A stretch of DNA of 64,000 nt from Akebia trifoliata (GCA_017979445.1 CM030714.1:44841220-44905219); one strand, 5' to 3'. Counted from the stretch's first letter, positions 46,336-59,881 are shown. Numbers and translations are program-made. The notes: generated by a model not told the origin, from the letters alone.

Positions 46336-48300
46336 CCCAAATCGGTAAATAGTCTATGTTCATAAATAAATTATCAAATTAGTTATCATCTCACCAAAGA
46401 TGAAAATACTTACCAAATCGATTCAAAATATGTCCCAAACACGAATAATTACCGAATAGGTCGAAAGTCATTTCAAGCAAAGCAATTACTAAATTGACTC
46501 AAGATTCATTCCAAGCACAAATAAATACGGTAATTATTTATAAGCCCTAAAAACCTAATCCCAAATGAACAAACCCACTAAAAATCATCACAAACCCACT
46601 CAAGCAAACTCAAACCCATTTATGAATAAAAATTAAAATGCATTTATCAGTAATTATCTAACACATGTCATGATATGTCAATACACATCAAGTGATTTGT
46701 GCCATGCATATCAGTAAACTAAAAATCATCGCAGATCATGTGAACAAACAAATGATCTAAAAATAATCAGAGATTATGCGAACAAACACATGATTTATCA
46801 CAGATAAATACCATAGTTCACTAATTCAAACCCATATCACTAATTGCATTTGTTAATAAACTAACACATGATCTAGCACTGACTTTTTGATCTGATATCA
46901 GTAAACTAAACATGTCTAAGCACAGATATGTGAACTATGGTCACCGATTTAACAAACCATAACATTAATCACAGATAATAGAATTAGTAGAGTAAACTAA
47001 CACATGATTCAACAAATCCACCAGGAAGCTGACACATGATTTAGCCCAGATCATGTGATCTACGCTAAACCTCGTTTGATAAAAATCATGTTGGATCAGT
47101 ATCTAAACTAATTTTATTAACCAAAATATATAATTGATATACACGATATATTACACAATACATATAATGTAATGTACATACTTGGGTTGTTATTGTGATC
47201 CATAATGTTTGGTCTATGTAAATTCATCTAATCATAGTCTGAATTTTTAAAAAAGACTATCCAAATCTTGAATTGTAGGACTAGCTAGATCAAATTAGAT
47301 TTCAGAATATGATTAGATGAATTCTCATCCCTAAAACGAGACCAAATATTCCTTAATCTCAATTATTGCGCATTGGAAGATTGGAAGATCATAAAGGTAG
47401 ACAGTGAGATCATCATTGTTTATCAGCTAATACAACATAATTTTCTAGAGGTTATAGCAACCATGTATATTTCTTGCTTCAAGTGAAATGATGCGGCTCC
47501 AAAGCTGTCTTCTTAGGATCAATCTAGACCGTTCAATTTCCTGTGCACCACTTGTAGGTGTCATAGGGTATCATGTTGATTGGGCAACCTTAACCGTCTG
47601 ATCAATAACCACTACATTTCTAACCAAGTCAATACATAATTTTTCTATTTTAATCTTGGAAATCGTTGAAAATATTTCTATTCTGGTCTTTGTAACGAAA
47701 TATAGTAAGAGTATTTTAAACTTTTGAATCAATGGGGAGAATCTTTGAAAGGATATAACCCAAATAATCCTAACCGAACATTCTCTCCCATGATCTTATA
47801 TAATACCTAAGAAAACCCTACCTAATCTAATGTTAAACAAAAAGAAGAATGAGATCAACACCTTTCATGCGTTGGAAGCTCTACCAATCTTTTTGCTCAG
47901 TCTTGCCATTGTAAACTTCATATGAAGACAGGTATTTAAAATTTTTATTAACTTTTTAAACTAACAATTGTTAACTTTAGGTTTCCCTCATGTTTTGCCT
48001 CCCAAATCCTGATAGGGTGTCTGGATTTAACATGGATATATGGGTTTAGTGTATTTAAATAAGATTGAATAAGGCAAAGGCTTCCTGATTTTCACCCTAA
48101 TATTGGGATACGGGGTATGTAGATGGAATTTTTGTTTTGGTTAATTTCTTCTAAGTTAACAATACAATAGTCCAAATTAACACTCCATATGCTGCACATG
48201 ACCCCAATACAGGCAGTTATGTTAGGGACCATAGAAGGTCATGGTTTACAACCATGTTTGGGGTGATTTAAGCATACTTCTCTGGGCTGAGGTAAATATC
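46336..48300. other. Gene-free AT-rich stretch with recurring CACATGATNTA words
   Basis: No supported gene. Between 46660 and 47090 variants of 'aacacatgatttatcacag' recur at least four times at irregular spacing, suggesting an eroded short repeat. Nothing else recognised. Confidence 0.4.
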
Positions 48301-48305
48301 TATTT

Positions 48306-48307
<2 letters not shown>

Positions 48308-48360
<53 letters not shown>
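48308..48360. repeat. (AT)n microsatellite
   Basis: Perfect alternating AT of about 52 bp. The frame reading YIYIYI across it is an artefact. Confidence 0.95.
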
Positions 48361-48362
<2 letters not shown>

Positions 48363-48749
48363 GCTTTTTCAAACTGATGAAATACTTGACTATGTTCTTC
48401 TGAGAGAGATTAGTGTAAAATAACCTAAAAACTGTCTCCAACTTCTTGAAAAATCACTCGATCTTTCTCCGAAACTCATCATCATTGCGTTTAACCCTTT
48501 ATTTATTTGGCAAAATCATGTAGGGAAAAAATTATTTATTTTCTTATCGTGGATTTAAAGATGAAAAAGAAAATAGTAATTGGTCAAATCATGGAGAGAA
48601 CAAGCAACTTTTTGAAGATGAAAGATTTTGTTGAAAAAGATGGAAGGGTTTTAGAGGTTGTAGTATTTCGTTCAATATTATGTTAGCTTCTAAGATAGGA
48701 CCATAGTCAAGGCCTCAAGGGGTATGTTATTAGTTTGAAGAAAATGAAT

Positions 48750-49150
48750 ATATCAAACATTCACAGAAACTTGGAAGGGTATGTTTGAATTCCCTTCTGT
48801 ATGACTGTTTGGCTTTGAAGAGATGAGGTCATTGTTGAAGGTAGATGACGTTATGGTCAATCAAGACTTAAGACAGTGGTACAATTTTTAAATTGGGTCA
48901 ATGTTTAACCATAAATGGCCTAATTGGTAGGCCCTTCAAAAGATTGTGATATATCAAACATTCACAGAAACTTGGAGGGGCATGTTTGAAGTCCCTTCTG
49001 TTTGACTCTTTGTCTTGGAAGAGATGTGGTCATGGTTGAAGGTAGATGACGTTATGGTCAATCAAGACTTTGACAGTGGTACAAGCTCTCAAATGGGTCA
49101 TTGTTTAACCATAAATGACCTAGTAGTGGGACCTTCAAAAGATTATGATC
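48750..49150 (+). repeat. Tandem duplication, two 201-bp units
   Basis: 'atatcaaacattcacagaaa' starts at 48750 and again at 48951. Both units then share 'cttggaggg', 'cccttctgt', 'gaaggtagatgacgttatgg', 'gacagtggtacaa' and 'ccttcaaaagatt'. About 85-90% alike by eye. Confidence 0.85.
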
Positions 49151-50080
49151 CATTATTAGTTTGCTAAACCACAACTACGGTATGGAAATAACACACACAA
49201 GCAAGTCATTTCAAACATCAACAACCATTTCATTCCAATATTCCAAGTCATAAAGCCAATGTTTGAAATCTAAAAATACTCTTAACAGAACAAAGGAGAG
49301 GAGATTGAAACAAAACCCTAACCCTAGAAAAAAAAAACACAAGGTGGGGGGAGTTCAAGCTATCAAAGAAAGTCAATACCCGAACCACAACCCTCCTGCA
49401 GCTGCAGCAAGGACCGTAAAAGGTGCGCTCTTGACTTCTTACCTTCTTTTCTTTTTTACTACCCAAATCTCCTTCCCTCTTCGTTTCTTTCTTTCTTTGT
49501 TGATTTTGTTCCTTCCTCTCTTTTATTCATTTATTACTATCATTATTATTATTATTATTCCTGCAATAAATATAAAAAGAAGTCAGAAAAAAAAATCACC
49601 AACAACAAGAGGAGGATATTGATAGAAAGTCCTATTAATGCATAAAATGTATGTAATGTGAGGAGATTCATGGAGATTTCCCTTTCTTTTGTTCCTTTAA
49701 TGCTTCTTCTAGGTGGGTAGGTTTTTGTTGGAAAAGATCACTTAGGAGTGCAGTTGAAGGAGAACTATTAAACCCTAAAAGAGTTTCTTTTTAGCTCTAA
49801 ATTCAGTCCTCCATTGTAAATTTAAGTTTTAAAGCCTGAAATCAGTAAACATTAAACCCAACTCTATTCCTCAACCCTTCTAGTTGATAAACTTGACAAA
49901 CTTATAAGAGAACAGAACCTAAAGTAGGAAAACCATAATTCTTCCACAACATATAAATAAATAAAGAGTGACTTTGAATCAACGAGAACTGCATAGAACA
50001 ATAGAACTCTAGTACTAATGGCTCATTTTTTAAATTTTTTTTTAATAACTTTGGCTCACCTTTATTTTAGGCCTTTTGCT
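49151..50080 (-). other. 3' flank of the HD-ZIP IV gene
   Basis: Contains the presumed 3' UTR next to the stop at 50081, a T-run near 50031-50043 and a low-complexity CTTT/ATT stretch at 49440-49560. The plus-strand frame at 49263-49622 crosses that low-complexity part and is not supported as a gene. Confidence 0.4.
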
Positions 50081-53000
50081 TCATGCATTGTTGCATGAAA
50101 ACACGGCCTTGATCCTCTGAATGGTGCAAGAAATGAGATTGTTAACTGTTGCCACTGCTCCCATATCGATTTTTGCCGTTGGACAGGGATCAATCAAGAC
50201 CTGAAATGATGCTGTCAGCACAGTTCCACCACGTTCACCACCCTCAATGATCCCACCTCCATGAGTTGTCGGCCCAGGGAATATGGCAAATCCTGAGGGC
50301 AGGACGGCTACACAGTCTGGGTTATCCCCAGTTATAATCACATTCATTGCAGCAGCATCAAGAGGAGCGTAAATCACATAATATCCATTCGATTCCATGA
50401 AGGTCTCTTGTATTATCAGCATGTTTACTTGGCTTGAGTTTGCACTCTACAATCATGATATCAATGATAAGTTTAATATCTGACTTAGCTCAATACATAT
50501 TATTTTCAGTTGCACAAACAAAAAAAACCTTATCTTCAACTTACATTCACCCGTAAAACAGAAACAGAGTTGGCACGATCACGACCATTAGCAATGTGAG
50601 CAATTTCCTGAACGAGTCCCACATTTGATAAAATGTCCCACTGTCACATGGTAGCACATGATGGGATAATGATTAAGAAACAGAATCTCAAATAATATTC
50701 AGCGCAGGGTTTTTACTTGAACATTATAAGGTGGGGCTTGAAATGACATTAATCAACTTGTGCTCGGAGTGGTTATAGGTACATAAATGCATGTGTAAGA
50801 ATCTGGAATTTCACATGTTTGAGCAGACAAGTAGCTTTGGAATTTATTTATATATGGGGAATGCTAATGTCAAAGTCTTGCATGAACATCTAAGCGTCAC
50901 TCACAATCATGTTTCTTCCATAAATATCTTTGAAAAGGATTTTTATTTTGTTAATTTTAGTATAACAAAGAAAGGATCATTGCTAAATGGTATTTTTTTT
51001 TTAATATAACCAAGTCATAAAAAGTTGTACAAAAATGTCCTTTTACAGCCACATATCCTTATTTTTTTTGTCCTAAGACAATTGGAACTCTTTGTGAGGG
51101 GTATCTATGAAAAAACATGTTTGCGGGAGATGATAACATTCCGAAGGAAGTGATTAATCACTAGGAGTGAGTACTTGTGAATATAAAGATTGCACACATA
51201 ATAAATAAAAGAATATTCAAATGCATATATTTAAATAACCTATATTAGTGCATAAACTACAGACAATATTATTACTATAAGTAGTAGAATACGTGTAAGC
51301 ACAGTACCAACGACGTGAAATCCTTGGACAAATTTGCTAAACACTAACCTTATACCTATTAAAAAAAAAGAAAGCCTTCAACACAGTTAACCATTTGGCA
51401 TGCTTTCAAGAGCCAACTGTAGTATATGAATGTAAAGATTACATCCCTAACAAGCAAAAGAATGTTAGGATGTTTGTAAGCTATTAAACAGGAATGAACA
51501 TAATATTGTTGGCATATGAATATAAAAATTACATGCATCATTAGAAAAATAAATATTAGAACATTTATAGGCAATTTGACATTCATACACTTCATGTAGC
51601 CAACTGTTAGTACATGAATATAACTAATACGCACTAAATTAGTAACAGAAAATTATCAAATAACATAACCAACTGCCATTACCTTAATGTTGAGATTACA
51701 TGCCTAAGTTTTTTGCATATTATATTACTGCCCAAGTTAGAAAATTAATATTACATATATGATAAAGGCCCTAACCTAGATCATAAATATTTAATATTTA
51801 GGCACAACCAATTCTATGGTTTTGTATTAAAAAATTGAATGAGGTATATCATCCACAAAATTAAGATTAAAATCAGATCCTTTAGTGATGATTAACTAAC
51901 ATTTTTCATGAAAATTTGAGATTTCTATGTCATTCATTTGTGTCCAATTTGCAATATTAAAAGAGTTGACTCAATAATTTGAAAATTTACCTCACTTCTG
52001 GTGTTATGTTCTCTCACATAATCAAAAACTCTTGCTGGTGGGACTGGAAGCCAGAATGAAATGGTTCCACAGAGCACAACACCAGTAGGTCTGCCTGGAT
52101 TATCTATGCACGTTCTACTCATGATTCTTATCTCTTCATCCCCACCTCCAGATACTGGACTCCATATAGGAGCAATAGAAGCACCTGCACCAGAATAATA
52201 GCTCATAACCATCCTTTCTGCTAGCTTGAGGAGACTCCTCCTCCCTTCCTGACTTAGTATCATCCCTATAAAATAACAAGAAAACAAAGTTGTTAGAAAA
52301 AAAAAACTAACAAATAAAACATAATTAGGTAACAAACAATAATGGGATGTATAATGTGTTCATTACCACCAACTTCCGATGGGTGGTTCAGAGCCATCAC
52401 ATTTGCTAGTCGTTGACACTGTCGTTCTAAGATAGAAACCCAACGCTTTGCGCCAAATGCAAGGCTGGAGTTAACAAGAGATTTGCATATATCATGAACA
52501 CCTCTATCATCAGCGTCAACATGTTCCACCCATATAACCTAATAAATTTACAACAACACGGCAATTACTCAAGTAATTTTTCCTTCTGATACATATGTAA
52601 ACTTAGAAATTATAGTATGAGTTATCATCTAATTGAAAACACTAATTAACCTTTGAGTATCCACTTGGCATTTCTTGGATTACACAACCCGATGGCCTTC
52701 TTCGATATCTCGATCCTGGGCCAGAGCCTAAAAGGTCCAAGGAAGCATCAACCACTGCCCAAATCCCATGGGCATGCTGTTTACAGTACCGAAGGAACAC
52801 GCTCTCACGAGTTGGAACAAGAGGGGTAGAGATTTGAAATTCTGCTGTCATCTGAAATTATAAGATCATTTTTAGAAGAAAGTGTTGATAAGGTTAAAAT
52901 CATTCTTTACCAAATTATGAACTTAAAATCACAACGTGAAAAAAGCCTAAGTTTGACTGTCCAACGCCATCAAATTTCATAAAATTTGACGGACTAAGGC

Positions 53001-55585
53001 ATCAAAATTTTTACCATTAAATTAATGGAAGATGGGAGAAATTTGATGGGGATCATCAATAATTTCAACGGCCATAGGCTGTCAAAATTCACTTTCTAAA
53101 ATTTGTGGGCTTTGGCCCATCCAATTTTCTTGTCAAAATTTTCAGTTTTCACATAGTGAATGTTAGGGCAATTGTACAATACCACTTGCAAGGCTCCATC
53201 GTAGTTTCCTGCAATGCCTGTTGATAAGACATCTAATGTCGTGGCTCTTGCAACAATCCCACAAAACATATTCAACCACTGATTCTGATAATAACAAAAA
53301 AGTTAAAAAAAAAAAGAAAAAAAGAAAAAGAAAGTAAAGCTAGTTATTTCTGTCTCTTGGTAATCATATTATTAAAAATTTATAACTTAGAGAAATTGTA
53401 ATTACCACATTCATAAGAATCTCAACAAGGTTGAGGTGATTCATGATGACAATAGCTGTTTGTCGAGAAGCTTCGGATTTCAACCCAATGTGTCTTTGCC
53501 CAGTTCTTCTCGGGAATGTTCTAAAGTATTCTTCTTGACTTAGATGATCAGTAACATTATCCATGCCCATTGTCCACAAGGGTTCCCCAACTTGGGCCAT
53601 TCTATATAATTCTTCCATGGCTACAACGGCAAGATCAACGACCATAGGTTTTTCAACCTCATTAGTTGCGGAGATTGGCCTAAGAAAATGACCACCAGCT
53701 CCCACCATGTCCCTCCCGAAGTTTCCAACCCCAAGTTCAAGTGAACGTGGAGCCATAGGTGGAAGACCGTAAGGGAGGATCGGCTTGCCAGCATATCTTG
53801 TTGCTATTGCTGACATCCTGTCAATCTACAAATGAAGTAAAACAGTAATCTGATTCAGGTTATCAATGTACAATCATCTCAAAGAACAATAAGAAGAAGA
53901 CAATTTTCTCTCCCTCAATCCTCTCTTGGTTACCTCTTCTCTTAATTTTGCATTTTCGATCGTCAAATTGTGTTCATCCAGAGACATCTCTGCTATAGTA
54001 GTTGGGCCTCCGCAGGTGGGACATGAAGTGCGTGCAATGGAATCTTTGTATCTCATGTTCTCAAGTAGAAGCTTCTCATTTTCAACACGCAATTGTGAGT
54101 TCTCACTGCGCTCTTGGTAATTCTGTGAGGGAAACAAAGTGAGGTTATACATCAAAGCCTTAGATGGTCCATTGGTCTAAGAATTTCAAGTAGTTCAAAA
54201 GGATGTGCTTTGTAGACTTTTTAAAAAAAAAAAAAATTCTGAGAAGCTGTTTAAAGGATTTTGCTTCTTTGCAGAACAAGCCTTCACCGATCAACAAAAA
54301 AGGAGTTTTGCGTTTTACCTTCATTTGGGTACGCTTGTTCTGGAACCAGAACTTAATCTGTAAGGGTTCTAACCCTAACGCCTGGCTTAGCTCTTTCCTT
54401 TGCTTATCATCGGGATGTGCACACTCTTTGAAAAAACTGAAATAATCAAATAGAAGAACAAATAATCACAAGACGTTAGAATCAAAATGTTAGTATGAAT
54501 TAACTTCCTCATTTTTAGTCAACATATCAGATTCTTACGCCTCCATCTCAAGGATTTGATGTTGGGTATGGCGATGATAGCGCTTTCTTTGCGGCTGCTG
54601 GTTAGGACCTTGATCATCACCAGAGGCCCCTTCTTGGTTGTCGCTCCCTGACTTACTATCAACTTCTTCGTCTCCATTCGTCTCCATTTCGTTTTCTGCA
54701 GAGTTCTGAATCATCTCCAGCTGGTTTTGCTGTTCCTCCATTAGGTTTTGCTGTAACATACCATAGATCTTTAATATTCTGAAGCTTGGGTTTTTAAATC
54801 AACAATAGAAAGAATATTGCAATGTTAAATTCATAGAAGTGGAAGAAATAAATTAAAAGAGGGTAGAAATCAAAGAAACAAAAAACCCATCTTGTTAAGA
54901 TTAGAAGAAAATAAAACAAAAAAGAAAGATGAAATATATTTACATGAGAAAAGTAGTCGCTCTCAGTCTCTCAAGCACACAATCTCTCAGAGAAGACCAA
55001 CTCTGAAATCTATGAGAATGAAAGGAACTGAGACCCCTATTATATAGATGAGAAAGAGGAGGCCCACTGTCTCGTTTGTATAAGAGTATGAGTCAGATTC
55101 TTGTCGTTTTTTCTCTTGATTCTCTTACTTGATGACTCATAGTCTATCCATTTTCTCTCTCTAAATCCCTCCTAATACGCGTTTTGCAGATATCGAGAAG
55201 GATTTAGCCTGAGCCGGCTACAAACCACTGGTTTGAATTCAAATCCAATATCTATAACATTGTAACGCTCTGATGGATTCCAATGTAGAGAGGGAAAAAA
55301 TAGAGGGAAATTAAAAATCCCTAATTTCTCATTTAACTGATGTACCCTTTCAACCCTTAACAGCTCCATCAAAATGAAAACTAGTAAGGAGAAGCACATA
55401 GAAGAAAAAATAAAAAACCCCATAAGTCCATTAAACCACAAATTAGAGAGAGAGAGAGATAGAAAGTCAGAAGCGCTGACCTGGCAGAGCGGAAACCTTG
55501 AAGATGACCCAAATTCTACGACCCTTCCGTTCCTTCCCATAATCGGCGGCATGTTTCTTGCCGGAATCATCATTCCCGACGGCAT
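50081..55585 (-). CDS. HD-ZIP class IV homeodomain-START transcription factor, HDG2-like (11 exons, complete)
   Basis: Nuclear factor of the epidermal (L1-layer) class that binds L1-box-type sites as a dimer. Exons (5' to 3'): 55481-55585, 54539-54750, 54319-54436, 53934-54122, 53406-53825, 53183-53284, 52651-52851, 52367-52538, 51991-52265, 50545-50640, 50081-50446; all GT-AG and in phase, 751 residues. The start [20 protein letters not shown] is the N-terminus usual in HDG2-type proteins; an alternative Met at 54741 would drop it. Acidic Ser/Gly region 55-85; homeodomain about 89-148 with [12 protein letters not shown]; zipper-loop-zipper 149-215 with the CPTC pair (Cys179, Cys182); START about 268-500 from [21 protein letters not shown]-terminal HD-SAD region ending [19 protein letters not shown]. 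Several usually fixed START positions differ (for example [19 protein letters not shown]), so this may be a diverged paralogue. Orthology to Arabidopsis HDG2 is inferred, not proved. Confidence 0.9.
52950..53175. other. Possible old repeat in HD-ZIP intron 6 (between exons 6 and 7)
   Basis: Contains recurring 'atcaaatttcataaaatttgacgg', 'gtcaaaattttc' and 'tgtcaaaattc' words in both orientations. Similar words ('gacggacgatggtatcaaat', 'gtcaaaatcgtcaaatt') occur at 5630-5700. No defined termini. Confidence 0.3.
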
Positions 55586-56480
55586 CTTTCACTCTACACA
55601 AAACCCTAAAGACTCTCTTTATTACTCTCCGACAGCTCTCCTCTCTTGACTTACTCTTTTTTGAGGTTTATATTTGGTTTTTTGTTTCTTAAATTGACTC
55701 TTGAGTGGTGTTTCTTAGTGGATTCTGTGCCTGTTTATCTGTACAAAGTTAATTTGTATTATTATTACAATTACAAGTAATGAAGGGTCAGATATGATTT
55801 TCAAATGGGGGAAGGTCTGAACATAAAACCCTACCTGTCTTACGTTCCTAAACATGAGAAAGGAAGGTAAATAGTAGGAAAAGAGTTGACAAACGTTGAA
55901 AATAAAAAGAAAATATCTCCTAAGAAGATCTCAGAGAATCTAACTTCACGCCCCATCTCTCCTCTATCTGCAAAAAATGAAAAAAATAAAAATAAATAAA
56001 ATAAATAAGACAAAAACAAAAGGCAAGGGAGAGATCAAACGGAAAACTATCTTACTACATTGATTCAGAGGATTAATAAAAAAAAAAAAACCTTGTATGC
56101 AAACTTTGATTAAAAAGCAAAAGAACCTCCGTGAAGAGATGAGTCAGACCTGAAAATGTTTTCAGGTGAAGAGTGATCTCACTTCTGAGTCAGTTTTGGC
56201 TGAGATTTAGCTTATGCGCTGCCGAAAAAGAGACAGAAAGGTTGAGATGGGGATGAGAGACAGCAAGAGAGACGAAGAAATAGAGAAATTTTGGAGAAGG
56301 TGAGAAGGGAAGTGGAAAGGGAAATAGGTGGAAATGTGGCTGCGAGGAGTAATGAAGAGCGTATACAGACGGTGCAATAGCATTAATGGAGAAAGGAGTA
56401 ATTGCAGGAGAGAGAGAGAGAGAAGATGATCAGATCTTTAATTTTCCTCAAGAAGTAATGTGAAATGAATTGCAGCTACC
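55586..56480 (-). promoter_or_regulatory. Upstream region of the HD-ZIP IV gene
   Basis: Sequence 5' of the start codon, probably including leader and possibly a leader intron. Contains a GAGA-type stretch at 56411-56424. I searched for an L1 box (TAAATGYA), a self-regulation site in ATML1/PDF2 genes, and did not find one here. A TATA box could not be assigned. Confidence 0.35.
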
Positions 56481-56571
56481 AAACTCCACATTTTTTTTTA
56501 ATTTTATTATTTTTATTAATTTCATATATTATATGTACATTAAGCTATGAAATCTTCTATATGTTTCTTTT

Positions 56572-56875
56572 TGAGACATTTACGAAAACATGATCAACTT
56601 TTGAAGAGTTTACGATTCTGGCTTATTGTTCATTTTAATTACCAAACATGAATAATAACGAATTTGGAGGTTTTAAAGTGGTTATATCACAGGTTTCAAG
56701 TGACAATTTTGCAGGTTTACAGTGTCTATCTTGTAGGTTTCACTATTTTTAGTGAGATAGTCACTTTAAAACCTCTGAATTCGTTACCATTCACATTTAC
56801 GTAATTAAAATGAATAATGAGCCAAAATAGTAAATTCATCAAATTCAGCTCATGAAATGGTAATTCACCCTTTGC
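56572..56875. mobile_element. Foldback MITE, family F member 2
   Basis: Left arm 'gagacatttacgaaaacatg ... tgttcattttaatta ... ggaggttttaaagtgg'; right arm 'agtcactttaaaacctctga ... attaaaatgaataatgag ... catgaaatggtaattcacc'. Arms are complementary over about 110 bp. Same family as 61948-62226 and 45110-45450. Confidence 0.7.
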
Positions 56876-57489
56876 GGGATCACAAAAAAGAACAAAGAGA
56901 AAATACAAAACTTTCTAGAATTTTTTTTAATATTTTTATTCCTTTCATGTGGGAATATAAAACTTTATTTTTTTATTTTTTAAGAAAGAGATGAAGCTAA
57001 AAAATAATATGTTATATAGTCTTGTTTATATATTTCCTAACAAGAAAAACAAATGCAACTCATTATAAAACACAAATATGGGAGAGATATGGTAGTTTTA
57101 ACAATTTATCAATGGAGATATCTATACCATGGGAATATATCATGCAAGTTCTACATGAAGATTTGTATTTTATATGCACGTATTAATTTCGTATCGAATA
57201 ATTTATGTATGATTCGTATCTGTTAAGAAAGTTTTAGACAAAGATTCGTATAGTAATGGGCAATATTCCGTAATGAATAAACAATTTTGGTTACTAGTGA
57301 TACATATTTACATAAATTTATTACAAAGATTTAAGTTGTAGTGTGTACCTATCAATGAAACATTTTTAGGCGCTAGAAATAAAAAATCGAGAGTCAATTT
57401 TCGACGCTACCATGGTCATTGCTTTGATCTTGGAAAATGGATTTTTGAATGTGAGCATCATGGATGCATTCTAAGAGGTAGTGGGGGGT

Positions 57490-57690
57490 GAAATTTTAAA
57501 GGCTACTAGCTAGTTGGTTCTTCAGAGAAGCTTCTAATAATATGGCTTATTTGTTGGCAAATTTGATAGTCTCTATCAAGATTTCCTTGGAAAGTTCAAC
57601 GTGTTTGGAGAGAAGGTATTGCAATAGCTGACGCCTTGGAAAATTATGAAGTTATGAGTTCATATTTTTCTCAACTCTCTTGTAATAACG
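57490..57690 (+). pseudogene. LINE RNase H-like tail remnant
   Basis: Frames read FFREASNNMAYLLANL and, about 90 bp later, RVWREGIAIADALENYEVMS. Both resemble the 'REGN-xxAD-LAxxG' C-terminal RNase H signature of plant LINEs; two hits so close suggest a local duplication or chance. Stops occur between them. Confidence 0.4.
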
Positions 57691-58249
57691 GCCATTGAAC
57701 TTCCAAATTTAAAATAAAAAATTAACAATGAAAAAAGTACATCTTTTCAAAATAACTTTTAGGATCTCATAAATTTTATGCTCTATGACAATGTGGTACC
57801 AAATCGTGTTCTTGGTGTCACTTGGATGCACGGTATGTATATATTTATTAGGTTTTAGCTAATTGAAAAAAAAATATTGGTATACCATTTTTGTTAGTTG
57901 GGCACGATCAATTTTGAATTCTACGAATCACAAATTTGAAGCACATGAGCCCGTATCTGTTAGGATGAATACAATTTTAATTATTTTTTTTTAAATTTGG
58001 GACAGAATATATAAGGAAATAAATAAAGAAGTAATTCTTATTGTATATCTAATTCATTTGTGAATAAAATCACAAAATTCTTGCAAACTAAAGAGAACAA
58101 CATAATATCCAGTTACATAGAAAAAAAATTAATCTCGCAACATAGAACTGATGAGAGTGACATAATAATGGTTCACTTTTAAATAGTTTTTATTTGCATG
58201 AGTTTGATATGCTTCTGTAGTTGCATTTGGGTTATAGTTTTGTTTAGGT

Positions 58250-58272
58250 TTTTTTTTATTTTTTATTTTTAT

Positions 58273-58303
<31 letters not shown>

Positions 58304-58385
58304 AGTAAGAGTCATTTTGGTGTGGGCCTGTTGAGATTCTCATTCAGCCCAGCCACACCTCTCTCTCTCTCTCTCTCTCTCTCAA
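58250..58385. repeat. T-rich ATTTTT repeat and (CT)n microsatellite
   Basis: ATTTTT-type units at about 58250-58303 and CT repeats at about 58362-58382. Confidence 0.85.
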
Positions 58386-59039
58386 ATTTCCATTTAAAGA
58401 CCTGAGTCACGCAGGCCTTGCATGGAAAAGGTCATTTATTACAATCATGCCACGCATGCACGTCTTTAAATGATTCTTTCCTTAACTGCAATATTCTCAC
58501 CCTCACCACTCTGGATTTCCATCCTCAAGAGTAGGGCGTTACGCTGGGTAACTGGTATCGCCTCTTCCAATTTCCTAACCTCGATTGTATCAGTGGGTCC
58601 CACCGCATTAACACTTGGATTATTCTTCTTCTAAGCAAATTGACGTTATTTCCAAAATGGGTTTGTGGGTCAGCTAAAATATTTAATATGGGGACACTAT
58701 ACTGGGCCCAGTGTTTTAACCCATCCTATCTGGCTTACCTACCATACCAACCGTTGGATTTGAGTAGGTCGAATGAGTGTTTGCCATGTGGCACATCTGT
58801 GTGGGTCCCACTGACCTGAAAAGGAAGGATGACCTGTTGCTTCTTTCCTTAATAGTTGGTTTCCACCAACCTTTAATTTGGTCAATTTTTTGACTAATGT
58901 CAATGAGTTGACATTATTTGATGGTCTCCATCAAAATAACAGTTGAGATGAGCATCACTAGGAAGTGTGCACTAATCTTTAGGAAACGTGTGTATGGTGT
59001 TAAGATTAGAAAAATCCTTTCGTTGAGATAAATATAATA

Positions 59040-59880
59040 TAATATAAGACTTCGAGAAACATTTTCCTTACTAACTTGGTAAAGCTTTGAAGGTTGGTTT
59101 TGCTCAAATGGATTACCACATTAGTAATCCAACACTACACCCCCTCTAAATTTCATCCAAAAATTTAAATTAAAAAATATATATGTCAAAAACAAGTATT
59201 TTAGGCTTGACCTAAGAATTTTAAAACGAATAATTATTGAACTTTTACCTAACGTCAAATTTTAAAATTAAAATTCAACGATGAAAAATAACTTTTTTTT
59301 GAAATATTCTATTTTCAAAGTTCATAGAATTTTATCCTTAACAACCCTAATGAGTTGAATAATGTTTTACGATGTCACAAGGCAAGCCCAAAAACCCTTA
59401 GTAAAGGTGAAATCCTTACTAATTTGGTAAGGCTAGTTAAATTCAAATACTTTGTTCTTAAGAAAATGTTTCTTTATGAGAAACATTTCCCTTACTAACT
59501 TAATACGATTTTAAATTTTACTAAGAGTTGTTCTGCTCAAATAGATTATTCATTAGCAATAGAACATCACAACCCTTTAAAGTTCATTGAAAAATTCAGA
59601 TCCAATTTTTTTTTCAAAAAATAATTTCTCATAAGATTGACCCAAGGTTTTGAAAGTCCACAAATATTAAACTTTCACCTAACTCCAAAATTTAAAATTC
59701 AAAATTCAAACGCTATAAAATAATTTATTTTAAAAGTTTATAGAATTTTGTCCTCTACAATCCTGGAGTATAGGATCATGTTTTTTTTTTTTTTTTTTTT
59801 CACCAGGTGAGCGCAAAGAATCTTAGTAACCGTGAAAATCATTACTAACTTAGTAACGCTAGTCCAACTCTTTGTTTATT
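59040..59880. repeat. Tandem repeat, two diverged units of about 410 bp
   Basis: First unit about 59040-59460, second about 59470-59880. Both run 'gaaacattttccttactaac ... gctcaaat(g/a)gatta ... aactttcacctaa ... tcatagaattttgtcc ... gtgaaa ... ttactaa'. The second half of the unit also occurs at 1-200. The second unit has a T-run at about 59780-59802. Confidence 0.65.
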
Positions 59881-59881
59881 C

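Noticed and set aside
48241..48423. 60-codon plus-strand frame with YIYIYI
   Set aside because: Microsatellite artefact, as at 12632.
49263..49622. 119-codon plus-strand frame
   Set aside because: Lys-rich start followed by low-complexity hydrophobic residues from CTTT and ATT repeats; no family resemblance and no splice context.
54535..54759. ATG at 54759 as the HD-ZIP start
   Set aside because: That ATG lies in intron sequence just before the acceptor ttacag; the exon at 55481-55585 supplies the N-terminus typical of HDG2-like proteins in the right phase.
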